A stretch of 64,000 nt of DNA from Liriodendron chinense (Eukaryota > Streptophyta > Magnoliopsida > Magnoliales > Magnoliaceae), in assembly GCA_003013855.2 (NCBI GenBank), contig ML058387.1, positions 2,914,001-2,978,000 of the forward strand. Reading direction: 5' to 3'. This document shows, in pieces, positions 34,735 to 46,009 of the stretch (the first letter of the stretch is position 1; every line of letters starts with the position of its first letter). The position numbers and the translations under genes were made by a program. The notes beneath the pieces are model-generated. The model worked only from the letters and a program-made list of their open reading frames with translations, was not told the DNA's origin and did not search any database.

Positions 34735-35830
34735 TGGACCCACATGATGAGCAACCCATATTTAAAGTGGGGCTCTACATGATGAATGGTCCACATCAAG
34801 GTGGGCTCACATAATGCATGGTCACGTCAAAGGTGGGCCCCACATGATGGATGCCCCACATCAAAGTTGGCCCCACATGATGGACAACCCACATCAAAGG
34901 TGGGATCGCATGATGAATGGTGGACATTGAAGGTGGGACCACATGACAAAAGGTTGACATCAAAGGTGGGCCCACATGATGAATGACCCATATTGAAGGT
35001 TGGGCCTCATACGATGGACGATCCACAACAAAGGTGGGACCCACACGATGGATCGTGGACATCAAAGGTGGGTCCCACATGATGGATGACCAACTTGAAA
35101 ATGTGGCCCCACTTGATGGACTTTCTACATCAAGTGGGCCCCACATGATGAATGGTCCATACAAAAGGTGGGACCCACATGATGGATGGTGGACATTAAA
35201 GGTGGGCTCGAATGATGAACGACCCATGTGGAAGGTACCCCCGGATGATGAATGGTCCACATCAAGGTTGGCCCACAAAATGCATGGTTCACATCAAGGT
35301 GGGCCCCACATGATGGATGAACCACATCAAAATGTGGTCCAGCACGATGGACCATCCACGTTAAGTGGGCCCCACTTGATGGACGGACCACATCAAAGGT
35401 GGGACCCATATAATGGAGTTTGACATCAAAGGTAGGCCCACGTGATGGATGGTTGACATCAAAGGTAGGCTCACATGATGGACAATCCATATTGAGGGGG
35501 GGGGGGGGGGGGGGGGGGGCACATAATGAATGCTCCACATCAAGGTGACCCACATAATGGACGAAGTGGGCCACACATGATGGATGGCCCACACATGATG
35601 GATGGCCCACATCAAAGTGTGGCCTCTTGTGGTGGAAAATCCATATTAAGTGGGCCCCACCAAATGGATGGTCCATATCCAAGGTCTCACATGATGGACG
35701 ACCCATATCCAAAGTGACCCAACATGATGGATGATCCACATAGAAGGTGCACCCCACATGATTGACAACCCACTTTGAAGGTGGGGCCCTCCAGATGGAT
35801 ACATGAAACATGGATTCCACCTAGTGGGTA
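34735..35830. repeat. ~35-bp minisatellite array 2
   Basis: About 30 degenerate units of roughly 35 bp with the core CATGATGGATGGTCCACAT and CAAAGGTGGGCCCCA. Long open frames on both strands here are a by-product of the repeat period and should not be read as genes. The array is interrupted by a 24-bp G run at 35496-35519. Confidence 0.85.
35496..35519. repeat. Poly-G run (24)
   Basis: An uninterrupted run of 24 G within the minisatellite array. Length is likely uncertain in the assembly. Confidence 0.9.
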
Positions 35831-35910
35831 GTGTACGTACATTGATATAATGGACATGTAACTTTTAAAAATGACATCAACTACCCCTAAAAAAAAGCTC
35901 TTTTTACTTT

Positions 35911-35938
35911 GGGGGGGGGGGGGGGGGGGGGGGGGGGG
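35911..35938. repeat. Poly-G run (28)
   Basis: An uninterrupted run of 28 G that abuts the left end of the next fold-back element. Confidence 0.9.
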
Positions 35939-36425
35939 CGGATCCAGCTATGTGGGTGGGACCCCGAACCTAGGGCCCACCTGGATGCATTCGTTGCATA
36001 TCCATGCCGTCCATCTGTTTCTTCAGATTATTTTAGGACTCACTCCGAAAATTGAAGTGCATGAAAATTTTAAGTAGACCACACCACCGGAAGCAATGCT
36101 AATTGAACGCCTACCATTAAAAACTTCCTAGCGTCCACCGTAGTGTTTACTGACCATCCAATCCATTGATAAGGTCACTTAGACTAGGATGAAAGGAAAA
36201 AAACAAATATCAGGTCGATAGAAAACTTTTGCCGGCCCACAAAAGGTTTTTAATGGCCACTAACCTGTGTTTCTAATGGTGTGGTCCACAAAAAAAAAAT
36301 TTATCTTCTTTATTTTTGGTTTCATGGCCTAAAATAATCCTTAAAAGAAGATGAACGGCATGGATATGCAACAAATGCATCCAGGTGGGCCCTAGGTTCA
36401 GGGTCCCACCCACATCGCTGGTTCT
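35939..36425. mobile_element. Fold-back MITE with long arms
   Basis: The left arm reads ATGTGGGTGGGACCCCGAAC then CTAGGGCCCACCTGGATGCA. The right arm is its close complement (TGCATCCAGGTGGGCCCTAG, then TCAGGGTCCCACCCACAT). Both arms continue into the fold-back blocks shared across the window. No clear target duplication, partly because of the poly-G at the left. Confidence 0.75.
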
Positions 36426-37440
36426 GGGGCCTCACTCAGGTCACAACCCTTTTTACCAAACCTGCTTATTTAATATAAGAGCTTTTTATTGTTTCAAAAA
36501 CTTAATTCTACCGTAAGAACTTGTTAAAAAGCCAAGTTAGAATAAAAAGAACTTATTAGAATAGCTCTTATTGGAAGCCCTTATTATTTGAAAAGTAACA
36601 GATGAGCTGGGCCAAAAACTGTGCAGGCACTGGGAAGTATGTTCAAAATCCGGCCGTTCATCTGGTGGCTCTAAGCTTGCCCTAGGCTAAGAAATCAGTT
36701 CCATCAACTCATCAAATAGCACGTGTACATTGAATACGAATCATTTCCCCTTTTTCAAATAGCCGTCCATTTTCTAGAGCATGCTCTAAGTGGACCCTAC
36801 CTAATAAACGGCTCGGATCTTGCACACAGGTGTCATGTTAGCACGAGGGTGACGATGTTCCCTATCCATCTCACGCGAGCGAGTTCCTCCTTTTTATAAA
36901 CCTGTGGTTAGGAGAGAAATCGCACGTCGCGTCTTGGGCCCACATCTACAGACGGTCCAATTAGTAAAACCATACTTTATATGTTGGACAATCTAGACCG
37001 ACAGCAACTAGAAAATTAAAGTGAATGGATGATCCAAACCGTAGATATTGATAGCTGATTGTGCATTCATATTCAATTCCACTAATCAGTTGTTAGATCA
37101 TCCTATCGGTTCATTATTGGATGACAGGCCATTCAAAGTAAGTTCATGAGAATGGACGGTTCAGATCATAGGATTAGTTGTCAATGTGGGCTCCATGGGG
37201 TTACAAATAATGGTACGGTTAAAACGAACTCGTGCGAGAGAAACAATTCTGGCCATCATTGACAATCTTTGACCACATTAAACTAGCTTTGACCATATCC
37301 GAGATTAATTTCCGAGCATGTTTAGGTGGGCCGTGACATCGAGTAGGATTGAGTGGTCAGTCACATCTGGTTTTATTGTTCTACAGTGGCATTGGATTTT
37401 CAGTTTGGGCAAGTGGACCAAGGGTTCAATCATCTAGTAC
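36426..37440. other. No gene recognised
   Basis: Non-coding; TTTTTACCAAACCTGC near 36448 may pair with GGCTGTTTGGTAAAACT near 34519 as the ends of a larger decayed element surrounding the minisatellite and fold-back element. Confidence 0.35.
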
Positions 37441-37697
37441 ATAGTTTTAAAAACTCGGGACAAACTGAGTTCACTCGTCCGAGTCCACTCGATTCGACCA
37501 GATTTACCAAGACTGGGAAAAACCTAAAAACTCAAGAAACTCGTCCAAGTTTTTGGGAAAAAACTGAGTTGACTCGATTCGATCAGATTTACCAAGACTA
37601 GGAAAAACCTAAGAACTCGATAAACTCGTCCAAGTTTTCAGATCAAGTCGACTCACCGGGTTATGAGTCCAGTCGGGTTTCTGTGTTTTTGAACTAT
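37441..37697. mobile_element. Small inverted-repeat element with internal tandem duplication
   Basis: Ends ATAGTTTTAAAAACTC and GTTTTTGAACTAT are inverted repeats. The interior holds two tandem copies of about 85 bp (shared GATTTACCAAGACT and AACTCGTCCAAGTTTT). It is non-coding, family unassigned. Confidence 0.5.
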
Positions 37698-37784
37698 GAT
37701 TTAAAAGGTTGATAAGATGGTTGGTCATTGTTGATGGCCCATGGGCTATGACAAAAAAATTTACCAATAACCATCCTGTATAGT

Positions 37785-38418
37785 TAGAGCTGTACACGAG
37801 TTGAGTCGAGCTTTGCCCTGCTAACCACCCCGCCTCGGCTCCGTGCTCGACTCGGCCGACTCGTCTCAACCGAGTCGAGCATGAACCTGCTTGAACAACC
37901 GAGCAAGCGAGTTCGAGTTTTCGAGCCAAGTCCGAGCTCAAGTCTTTCATGCTAAGTTCATGTAAAAAAATGAAGGGGGGAAGGGGATTACCGGTGTCGA
38001 GCCGATAGGGCAACTTAGGGGGTGGTTGGCATCGAGCGGACAGACAAGCCGCAGGGCATCTCAGGGCGTAGCCGGCGTCAAGCTGAGACTTGAGAGAGAG
38101 GGAGGGAGTGAGTGCTGGAGTGGGCCATGGGGGTGGTCCAATGGGGCTAGGTGAGCGAGCACAAAGAAAGAGGGAGAGAGGATTAGGGCAATAAGGCAGT
38201 CGTGCAATTTTTTTTTAAAATGAAAATATTATGATTTTTTTTTTTAGGTATTTACACTCCGAGTCACAATTCAAGTCGAGCCGAGTCATATCAAGGTGGT
38301 TTCGAGCCACGCTACAAGTCGAGCATCCAAAATTTGGCTCGACTCGGCCCGAACTCACTTCCAATCTGAATCGAGTCAAACGAGTTTTTCGAGCTTACTT
38401 GACTCATGCGCAGCAATA
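37785..38418. mobile_element. Non-autonomous hAT-like element
   Basis: TAGAGCTGTACACGAGTTGA at the left pairs with TCATGCGCAGCAATA at the right. Flanks TGTATAGT (37777-37784) and CGTATAAT (38419-38426) match at 6 of 8. Subterminal DNA is rich in GAGTCGAGC words on both strands. No transposase. Confidence 0.65.
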
Positions 38419-38662
38419 CGTATAATATTTTGGAATTTTCTAGGTTGAATGTGAACCATTGTAGTTTCTCTATTAGCCATCAATATGCTTACTACATAGA
38501 ACGGTTGGGATTCCTAGGGATTGTATAGCAGGGGAAATCCAAAGTGTGGGTGCATTAATCGTTTGGATTGCTTAATCATGAGCTCCACCTGTAATAAAAT
38601 GCCAATGCAAGAGAATGTGTACAGTGTAGTCGCGTCACATGTGCCGTCCGGACAAGTAAAGC

Positions 38663-38935
38663 TGTAACAGCCCGCCTTAACCAGTAAGATATTGTCTGCT
38701 TTGCCCGAGGGCTCATGGCTTTGGTCTTGGGGTTTCCCCCAAAAGGCCTCTTATTGGTTAAGGAAGAGCCACACTTATAGCCAGGACTCTGGGCACTCAT
38801 CCATCCGATGTGGGACTAACCTTACCCAGGCCCTACCAACTGGAGCACTATTTTCGAAGCCCGACCAATTCCGCATCAAGAACCCGGATGACAACCTACG
38901 CTCGGACCACAGTCAGGCTGCACTGAAATGTTAGA
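38663..38935 (-). repeat. TRIM 3' LTR (element is on minus strand)
   Basis: 273 bp, TGTAACAG to TGTTAGA as read on the plus strand. Confidence 0.85.
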
Positions 38936-38966
38936 ATCCCCCATCCTCAGGGAAGAGCCGCCCTCG

Positions 38967-38978
38967 GCTCTGATACCA
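38967..38978 (-). promoter_or_regulatory. TRIM primer-binding site
   Basis: TGGTATCAGAGC on the minus strand, complementary to the 3' end of initiator tRNA-Met, two bases from the 5' LTR. Confidence 0.85.
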
Positions 38979-38980
38979 AT

Positions 38981-39253
38981 TGTAACAGCCCGCCTTAACC
39001 AGCAAGATATTGTCCACTTTGCCCGATGGCTCACGACTTTGGTCTCAGGGTTTCCCCCAAAAGGCCACTTGTTGGTTAAGAAAGGGCCACACTTATGGCT
39101 AGGACTCTGAGCGCTCATCCATCCGATGTGGGACTAACCTTACCCAGGCCCTACCAATTGAAGCGCTATTTTCGAAGCCCGACCGATCCCACATCAAGAA
39201 CCCGGATGACAACCCACACTCGGACCGCAGCCAGGCTGCACTGGGGTGTTAGA
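38981..39253 (-). repeat. TRIM 5' LTR (element is on minus strand)
   Basis: 273 bp, about 89 percent identical to the other LTR by hand alignment. Confidence 0.85.
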
Positions 39254-39540
39254 AAAGCCTAGGTTGCCACCCACTGATCTGGACTGTTGGTCTGATGGGC
39301 CCCACAGCGGATGGGATCTTCCCCCAAAATTCCATTTAGAGTTTGAGGCATCCAACCTCATAACTTCTTTTCGACCATCTATTTTAGGCAACTTATCCAA
39401 TGTTTGGGAGATTTTAGGGAACCATCAGTTTTTGGGTCCCATCAGATCAAGGGACCCACCTAAGCATAGCCAACGAAATTATAGTTTTTCCTTTCAGGTA
39501 TCACATGATGATTGACTAATAAAATGACAGTTTTTGGTCT

Positions 39541-39654
39541 GCCACACAATGGATAGTGGGACCCACCTTTTAGATATCCACGCCGTTCATTTGGTCCGCC
39601 ACACAATGGATAGTGGGACCCACCTTTTAGATATTCAGGCCGTTCATTTGGTCT
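39541..39654. repeat. 57-bp tandem duplication
   Basis: Two copies of a unit beginning GCCACACAATGGATAGTGGG (39541-39597 and 39598-39654), nearly identical. Confidence 0.85.
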
Positions 39655-39778
39655 GCCCAATAACGGATGGTCCACATCTCTCGATAGTGTTAACTCTACA
39701 ATTGTATTTGTAGGCATGAAATGAAGAGGTGAGCTATCCCTTTGATAACATGGCGGGCATTTTTTTAAAAGGAGAGTT

Positions 39779-40092
39779 ATTTGATACTCCGGCATATTAT
39801 CACGCTTGATACGCAGGCACTTAGTAGGCGTACATTTGGTTGAACGATCCTGGCCTTTGATTCATGGACACTTGCCTGTTGAAATAAGACCATTGGATAT
39901 TTTACTTTTAACCGTCTAATAAATGTCAACCAATCTAATAGTCAGACGATCAAATAAAGGTGATTTTTGGTTCATGCTGCATCTAAACTGGGACGCATAA
40001 TCTGGACAGCTTAATTTGAATTACTTGTATGCCACGTATGCAATTTCTAAGTTCCTGTGTATCATTCAAAGCACTCTGCCAGAGTATCAAAG
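39779..40092. mobile_element. MITE with GATACTCTGGC termini (reverse orientation)
   Basis: Left ATTTGATACTCCGGC then TTGATACGCAGGCACTTAG; right CTAAGTTCCTGTGTATCA then CTGCCAGAGTATCAAAG. This is the best-preserved pair of ends in the window. Its interior is the reverse complement of the 19.7 and 31.7 kb copies (TTTAACCGTCTAATAAATGT). Confidence 0.75.
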
Positions 40093-40649
40093 TTTTTCTC
40101 TTTTCTAAAAGGAAAGATTCTTGAGTCGTGTCCCGTGTATGATGGGGCCCACCAGAAGAAAGGTTTTGATCAATGAAAAGCATTCCCAACGGATGGATGG
40201 GCTGGAAACCTTTTGGTGATAAAGACCATCCATGTTGGAGCCCATTAGATGAACGGTCTGGAAACCTTTTGGTGATAAAGACCTTTCACAATGTGGGCCC
40301 ACTTATGGCCCGAGCCCATGACAGACTTTAGAAACAGGCCCGAGCTCAGACCATGGTAAGAAAAACACGGCCCAAGCTCATCCAACTACTTTTGTAAAAG
40401 ATCTGAGCTATTGATTAAGTGGTCCCCACCATGCATGATATTGACAGCATGCCCTTGAAAACCTAACCTGGCTTTAGACACAGCCTGAGCCTCGCCCGAT
40501 CATAAATGGGCTTATGTTTTAGCCCTCGTTCCTGCCTACAGGCATAGTAATTCAGTCCAGTCCAGAAAGCAGACCAGCCTGAGATCCATAACATGCCTAG
40601 GGCTGTCAATGGAACAGGTATTCCTAACAGCTATCGAATCTGGCTCAAC
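40093..40649. other. No gene; hAT-like left end
   Basis: Non-coding. TAGGGCTGTCAATGGAACAG near 40599 resembles a hAT-type end, cut by the solo LTR that follows. GGAAACCTTTTGGTGATAAAGACC is repeated about 55 bp apart (40204 and 40259). Confidence 0.4.
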
Positions 40650-41113
40650 TGTAAGACTCCTATTTGGTGGGCCACACGTAATGATAAGTTTTGATTTGAC
40701 TGTTGGATTATTCAGATTGAGCGATTTAGTGGGCCCAACTATGTTACGATCATCAAGGACGGGTCTAGGGTAGGACACTTGAACCATGATCCCCATATAC
40801 AGTTATTAAGATGGATATGAAAACCTACAATGTGGTACACATTAGGGGAAAATAGTGTGATGGGTAAGTTTCTCTGACCTTATTTCCTATAAATATATGT
40901 TTTAGTCCCCTCATTTACACAGACAGAAAATTCTAATATCATAGAAATGTTTTTCTAAAAGTATAAGGTGCGACAAACTAAAATTTTTCTTCGTGACATT
41001 GCAGTATAAAAAATGTCTTCCCTACAAGGCACACATTTAATACTACAGTATAGAATATTGATTATTAATGCATAGACCATCTATTTAATTATGCTATTCG
41101 GATTACACTAACA
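40650..41113 (+). mobile_element. Solo LTR related to the 52.7-60.3 kb copia element
   Basis: 464 bp starting TGTAAGACTCC and ending CTAACA. It is colinear with the copia LTRs at 52668 and 59804, with shared blocks GTTGGATTATTCAGATT, GTGTGATGGGTAAG, CCTATAAATATA and ATGCATAGAC. It is clearly diverged. Flanks TCAAC and TGGGT do not match, and no primer site follows, so an old solo LTR is likely. Confidence 0.75.
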
Positions 41114-41732
41114 TGGGTCAGGTTTGGATGTGGGTCTACTCAGGGCTTAGTGGTAGACGCCCAAGAGTTTTAACACTAAGGTCATGGGTTTGAGTGCCCA
41201 TTGTGGTGTGTGTGGGCATGGGTTTGGATGCTTATGTCGGATGTGGGTATTCCCTTGCCCATCCCATATAAGAATAGAAGCTTTTAGAGAATTTCATCTG
41301 AACATGGAACCGAACATGATGCACGGCTTGGATGTCTCATGAACTGTCCAAGTTAGCTTTCTTGACTGCATATAGAAGTGCCTGAGGGCTAAGAAAATCA
41401 TCACAGCTTATTTGAATTTATTTTTCTAATTGTAGTTTTAATGTTATAAAATCTATTCTTTTAACTCGTCACAAAATTTCTCACTAATTTGGAATTTACC
41501 AAATAATGCGGTGAAATGATCAAAATGGGTTATTTATTTAGTTTTTCTTTAAAAAGCGGTGAAGTGAAGAATTGTTGGGCCCAATTGACATGCCTATGAA
41601 ACCCCACCCAACCCAACCAAGAGATGCACCCCACTGTGATAACCAAATGAATAAAAACCTATTGAACTCAATCATTACGATTGCTCACACCATCCTATGA
41701 GCCAACAAAAACATCCAAATTCATTTGTAACC
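41114..41732. other. No gene recognised
   Basis: Non-coding DNA with no open frame or repeat boundary that I could support. Confidence 0.5.
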
Positions 41733-41741
41733 CATCCAATG

Positions 41742-42266
41742 AGGTGTGGTTTGGCTAGTGATGCTGCCACTAGCTAGGTGCCCAGTAGTTGGTGCTCTAT
41801 GAGCTCCACCATGATGTATGTGTTTTATTTATGCTGACCATCTATTTTTCTAGATAATTTTAAGGCTTGATCCAAAAAATGAAACAGATCTAAATCTCAA
41901 GTGGGCCACGCTGCAAGAAAATAGTATTGATTGAATGTCCACCATAAAAAAAACCTCTTGAGGCCCACTTTAATGTTAAGTTGACATCCAACCGGTTGTT
42001 TAGATCATACCAACGAGGATGAAGTGAAAAGACAACTATTGACTTGATCCAAAACATTTGTGGCCCCAACGGAGATTTTAATGGTGGGCATTCCATTACC
42101 ACTTTTCTTGTGATGTGGTCCTTGAGATTTAGAGCTACCTCCTTTATTGTTTCATACCATAAAATGACATGAAAAATAGATGAACAACATAAATTAAATA
42201 CATACATCATAGAGCACCGATAACAAGCCATTAGCTAGTGGCAAGGTCACTAGCCAATCCGCATCC
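41742..42266. mobile_element. Fold-back MITE, GCGGATTGGC-terminus subtype, with 9-bp duplication
   Basis: Left GTGTGGTTTGGCTAGTGA and GCCACTAGCTAG; right CCATTAGCTAGTGGC and TCACTAGCCAATCCGCATCC. The same subtype is at 16686-17150. Flanks CATCCAATG (41733-41741) and CACCCTATG (42267-42275) agree at 7 of 9. Arms carry the standard fold-back blocks. Confidence 0.75.
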
Positions 42267-42275
42267 CACCCTATG

Positions 42276-43446
42276 ATACTAGTGTTGCTTATCATCATAT
42301 TAAGGTGCGTATGTTAGATGAGTTGGATATCATACGAATACCACATGGGCCACACAATTCTCAACTTTATCACTTTTTCAGGAAAAACTTCAAAAAACTT
42401 GTAGTCAGTTGCCATGAAAACGACCTCCCTTAGTTGTCCATTCATGGAAGCATTATTGTGTATAGGAATTCGTGATGAATATTTACAGAAAATTTTCTAA
42501 GTTAATTGTGAAATGAAAAGTTGAAATCAATGAATGGGTGCCTGATTGGATGCCCAACACCCTAATAGGTACGAATGTGAGCTGGGCCACATAAGGATCT
42601 GATATTCACCTCACAAACCAGACCATAGCGTAAACTTCAAAGACCGACAAGTAAATGAGCTGGGCGAGGCCTAAACCTTTTTCCCATCTCATCATAGCCC
42701 TTATTTATCTCTGTCATGCAATTAGCTTTTGTCCATCAGAAAAAGGCAAAAGAAAATAAGTGGTGGGCCACACACTTTCATGCAACTCTTGCAGACCGCC
42801 CACTCATTCTGGTTTGATTGAAAGTAGCTGGTGGGCCCCAAAGGTGTTTGATTGCAAAGCTCAAAACATCCACGCATTTCTATAAAGCTAAGACTGCCAT
42901 TTCCAAGCATCAAAAAAAGGGTAGGTGGGCCCCATTCCTTTTTTAATGATAATGCAAGAATAAATACCCATTTTTGAAATTTGGTACACCAAGATAGTGG
43001 TATCATAAGATAATCCCAACATGTAACCAAGTGGGCCTTTTTCTTCAGTGATATGAGTGGACCACTGTTGATTTCAGGTGGGCCCCACCTTGTCCGGCTG
43101 CACGGTGTTAAAAAAAAAGTGTACGGATTGCCATGGATAATCTTCATGATGTGGCCCACCTTATGGGTGGCAGGGATGTTCCATCCACTTTGGCACATGT
43201 GGGTGGGTGGGTTGGTGGCCGTAGGTGGTGCATGTGGTCCACCAAAACTCAGAAAGAGGGAGATTCGATTGGGGGGACAGAGAGTAGTTGCTCACCTCAT
43301 ATCATGTGTGCTTTAAAAGACAAGAATCATATCTCATCCACACGTTAGTGTAGTCACGTCGTCTGTGACAAAACTCTCAGAACCAAACATATGATTTTGA
43401 GATTATGACTCTGAAAGATTTGATTTTTGACCTCTACTCCAAACAC
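42276..43446. other. No gene recognised
   Basis: Non-coding. A 158-codon open frame on the minus strand (42722-43198) overlaps open frames on the other strand and has no recognisable domain; it looks accidental. Confidence 0.45.
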
Positions 43447-43985
43447 GGACTGCGCAGTGTATAGCTCCACTTAGCTCAGTGGTGTGTTGACGTGGTAAAG
43501 TTCTGTGGGGCCCACTGTAATGTATGTGTTATATCCACACCGTTCATCCGTTTTTTCAGGTCATTTTAGGACATGAGCTCAAAAATAACACAACCCCAAA
43601 TCTCAAGTTAACCGCACCACAGAAATTAGTGGGGATTGAACCCCAATCATTGAAAACTTTTTCGGTCACAAAATTTTTGGATCAAGCTGATATGTGTTTT
43701 CCCTTCATCTATATCTCTGTGACCTTATGAACTAGCTAGATGGCAAGCAAATATCACGGTGGGCCCTAGAAAGTTTTCAATGGTGGTCATCATTGTCCCT
43801 TTTGTTGTGTGGTCCAATTGAGCTTCGGATCTGCCTCCTTTTTGGTCTCATGCCCTAAAATGATTGGGGAAAAATGGATGAACGGTGTGGATATAAGACA
43901 GACATAACGGTGGAGCCCACGGAACTTCACTAAATGAACACATCACGGAGGTCGGTGGTCTGTGATGCACTATGCAATCTAAGTC
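43447..43985. mobile_element. Fold-back MITE with extended arms
   Basis: Left GGACTGCGCAGTGTAT, right ATGCACTATGCAATCT, with AAGTTCTGTGGGGCCCACTG and GGTGGAGCCCACGGAACTTC further in. The arms mirror each other across a centre with GATCAAGCTGATATGTG and CCTTATGAACTAGCTAGA. No target duplication found. Confidence 0.7.
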
Positions 43986-44294
43986 ATGGCGGTGACTCAT
44001 CCTCACATGTGATGCTGATGTGTAACCATCCAGACCATTCAAATTAGGTCCCATTGTGGATCAATCATATATTTGAAATCAAACTGACCAAGCAAATGGA
44101 TGGTTAAGAATTAAAATAGTGAGTGGTCCAAATTAAAAGGAAAAAAAAAAATCTAATTATTGATGTTATCTTCTCATTGTAATTTTTTTTTCTTAGGCAC
44201 CATCCACAGCTACATCAGCGATTTGAGCAGAATGAATTTCCGAACAACTACCCGACGTGCATGGGAGAAGATTCACCACATGATTTTTGGAGGA

Positions 44295-46009
44295 GGACGC
44301 GGATTGCCTAATGAAGCCAAGGTAGCTACTGGAAAGTGCTCTGTGGGCCCAACCATGATATATCTCTTATATCCACGCGGTTCATCCATTTTCCTAGATT
44401 ATTATAGGATATGATCCAAAAACTGAGGCAGATTTAAATGGTACATGGACCATACCGTAGGAAACAGTGGTGATTGAACACCCATCATTAAAACTGACAT
44501 CCCTGACTGTGGAGCCAACCTAGATGTATGTTCCTTACATCCATCCGGTCCATTCATTTCAAAAGCTTATTTTAGGGCATGATAAAAAAAAATGAAGCAG
44601 ATACAAATCCCAGGTGGACCCCACCTATAAACAGTTGTGATTGAATATCCACCATTAGAAATTTGTTGCAGGGCACAGGAATGTTTATTCAGCATCCACC
44701 CTGTTGATAAGGTCAGAAAGACCGGGATGAAGGGACCACCACACAACTATCAGCTTGATCCAAAACCTCTGTAGCCCATAAGAAGTTTTTAGTTATCAAT
44801 ATGCCCATTGTAGCCTGTGGTTAGGCCTGCACACAGGTCGGGTTAGGGTCGGGTTGGGGCCAACCCTGGACCGAACCTAAATATATTTAAAGGTCCGGGT
44901 TTTGATCCGGGTCGTGACCGGGTTGAGCTGGCCCAACCCTAACCCTACCCTACTTGTAAAAGGGTCAACCCTAACCCTACCATACCCTACCCTACCCTAC
45001 CCTACCCTATATGTTAAACCGAGTCGGGTTGGGTTAGGACTATGTTTCTATGGTGTGGTCCGCCTAAGATTTGAGTCAGCTTCATATTTGGTATCATATC
45101 CTAAAATGATCTTTCAAAATGGTTGGATGGTGATGAGCGCAGCTTGGGTGAGAGTCGGTGAGACCCGAAACCAGCCATGTGGGTGAGACCCTAACCATGA
45201 GGCTCACCTCGATGTATATATTATAAATCCATGCCATCCATCTACATTTCTAGATTATTATAGGACAATCCCAAAAAAGAAGCAGATAAAAGCTTTAGGT
45301 AGACCACACCACAAAAATCAGTGGTCATTGAACTCCCACCATTAAAAGATTCTAGAGTCCACCCTAATGTTTATTGACCATTCAACCTATTGATAATGCT
45401 AAATAGATATTTCTAAAAGCAATAAACTAGTATAAACGGGGCGGTTCGGGTTGGGTGGAACGGGTCGGGTATACTCGGGTCGGGTCGGGCGGGTTTGGCA
45501 TGTACTCTAAATCGTACCTAAATTAAAAACGGTCCAGCCGCATCTACTCGGGACCGGACTGTTTTCTCAATTGGGTCGGGACGGATCGGGTTACTTCCAG
45601 GTCGGGCCGGGTGGGTTGGGCGGGTTAACGGGGCAGATGTGCAGCCCTACCTGTGGTGTGGTGTGGTCCACTGAAATTCAGATCTGCTACATTTATGGTA
45701 TTATGCCATAAATATGTTAAAATGGATGGACTGTGTGGGTGTAAGGCACAAATATCATTGTGGGCCCCACAATCAAAGATCCACCGACCTCCGTGGATGG
45801 CAAATGAACATTACAGTGGGCCTTAGGATGTTTAGTGAGTATTCAATCACCATTGTTTTCTTGTGGTGCGGTCCAATTGAAATTTGGATCCATCTAATTT
45901 TTGGGCTCATGCACCAAAATGATATGAAAAAAGTAGATGAATAGCATGGATATAACACATATATTATGGTTGGGCCCATGGAGCATTGTCCAGTAGACAC
46001 CTGGCTACT
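44295..46009. mobile_element. Nested compound: fold-back element A containing B containing a hAT containing C
   Basis: Element A starts GGACGCGGATTGCC (44295) and its right arm runs about 45788-46009. Inside it, fold-back B spans about 44508-45780. B is split by a hAT-like element at 44822-45649 with a perfect 8-bp duplication. That hAT in turn holds a further fold-back element C (about 45035-45430). Removing the hAT restores B's arm across the junction. The order of insertion is A, then B, then hAT, then C. Confidence 0.7.
44822..45649. mobile_element. Non-autonomous hAT-like element with perfect 8-bp duplication
   Basis: Left TAGGCCTGCACACAGG, right GATGTGCAGCCCTA, flanked by CCTGTGGT at 44814-44821 and 45650-45657. 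Both ends are made of GGGTCGGGTTGGG words. Contains a nested fold-back element. Confidence 0.8.

Larger units (their letters stand above)
38663..39253 (-). mobile_element. Complete TRIM retrotransposon, 273-bp LTRs, 45-bp interior
   Basis: Two direct repeats of exactly 273 bp (38663-38935 and 38981-39253) flank 45 bp. On the minus strand the interior begins two bases after the LTR with TGGTATCAGAGC (38978-38967), the tRNA-Met primer site. It ends with the purine tract GAGGATGGGGGAT just before the other LTR. AAAGC flanks the whole (38658-38662, 39254-39258). So it has every element needed for reverse transcription in trans and nothing else. The LTRs differ at about 29 positions, nearly all transitions. 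The LTR contains AGTCCCACATCGG, a motif I recall from plant TRIMs; I did not see a 5S rRNA-like region. Confidence 0.9.

Noticed and set aside
34796..35820. Long open frames (up to 231 codons) on both strands in the minisatellite
   Set aside because: The repeat period keeps frames open; the protein is repetitive and overlaps frames on the other strand.
34519..36465. GGCTGTTTGGTAAAACT and TTTTTACCAAACCTGC as ends of one large element
   Set aside because: The match is short and imperfect and no target duplication was found.
37609..38013. 134-codon minus-strand frame
   Set aside because: It crosses the boundary between a small inverted-repeat element and a hAT element and shows no domain.
42722..43198. 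158-codon minus-strand frame
   Set aside because: No recognisable domain, overlaps plus-strand frames, and sits in transposon-like GTGGGCC sequence.
44935..45010. CCCTAACCC / CCCTACCCTA runs resembling telomere repeat
   Set aside because: They grade into the GGGTCGGGTTGGG words of the surrounding hAT-like element and lack a regular telomeric unit.
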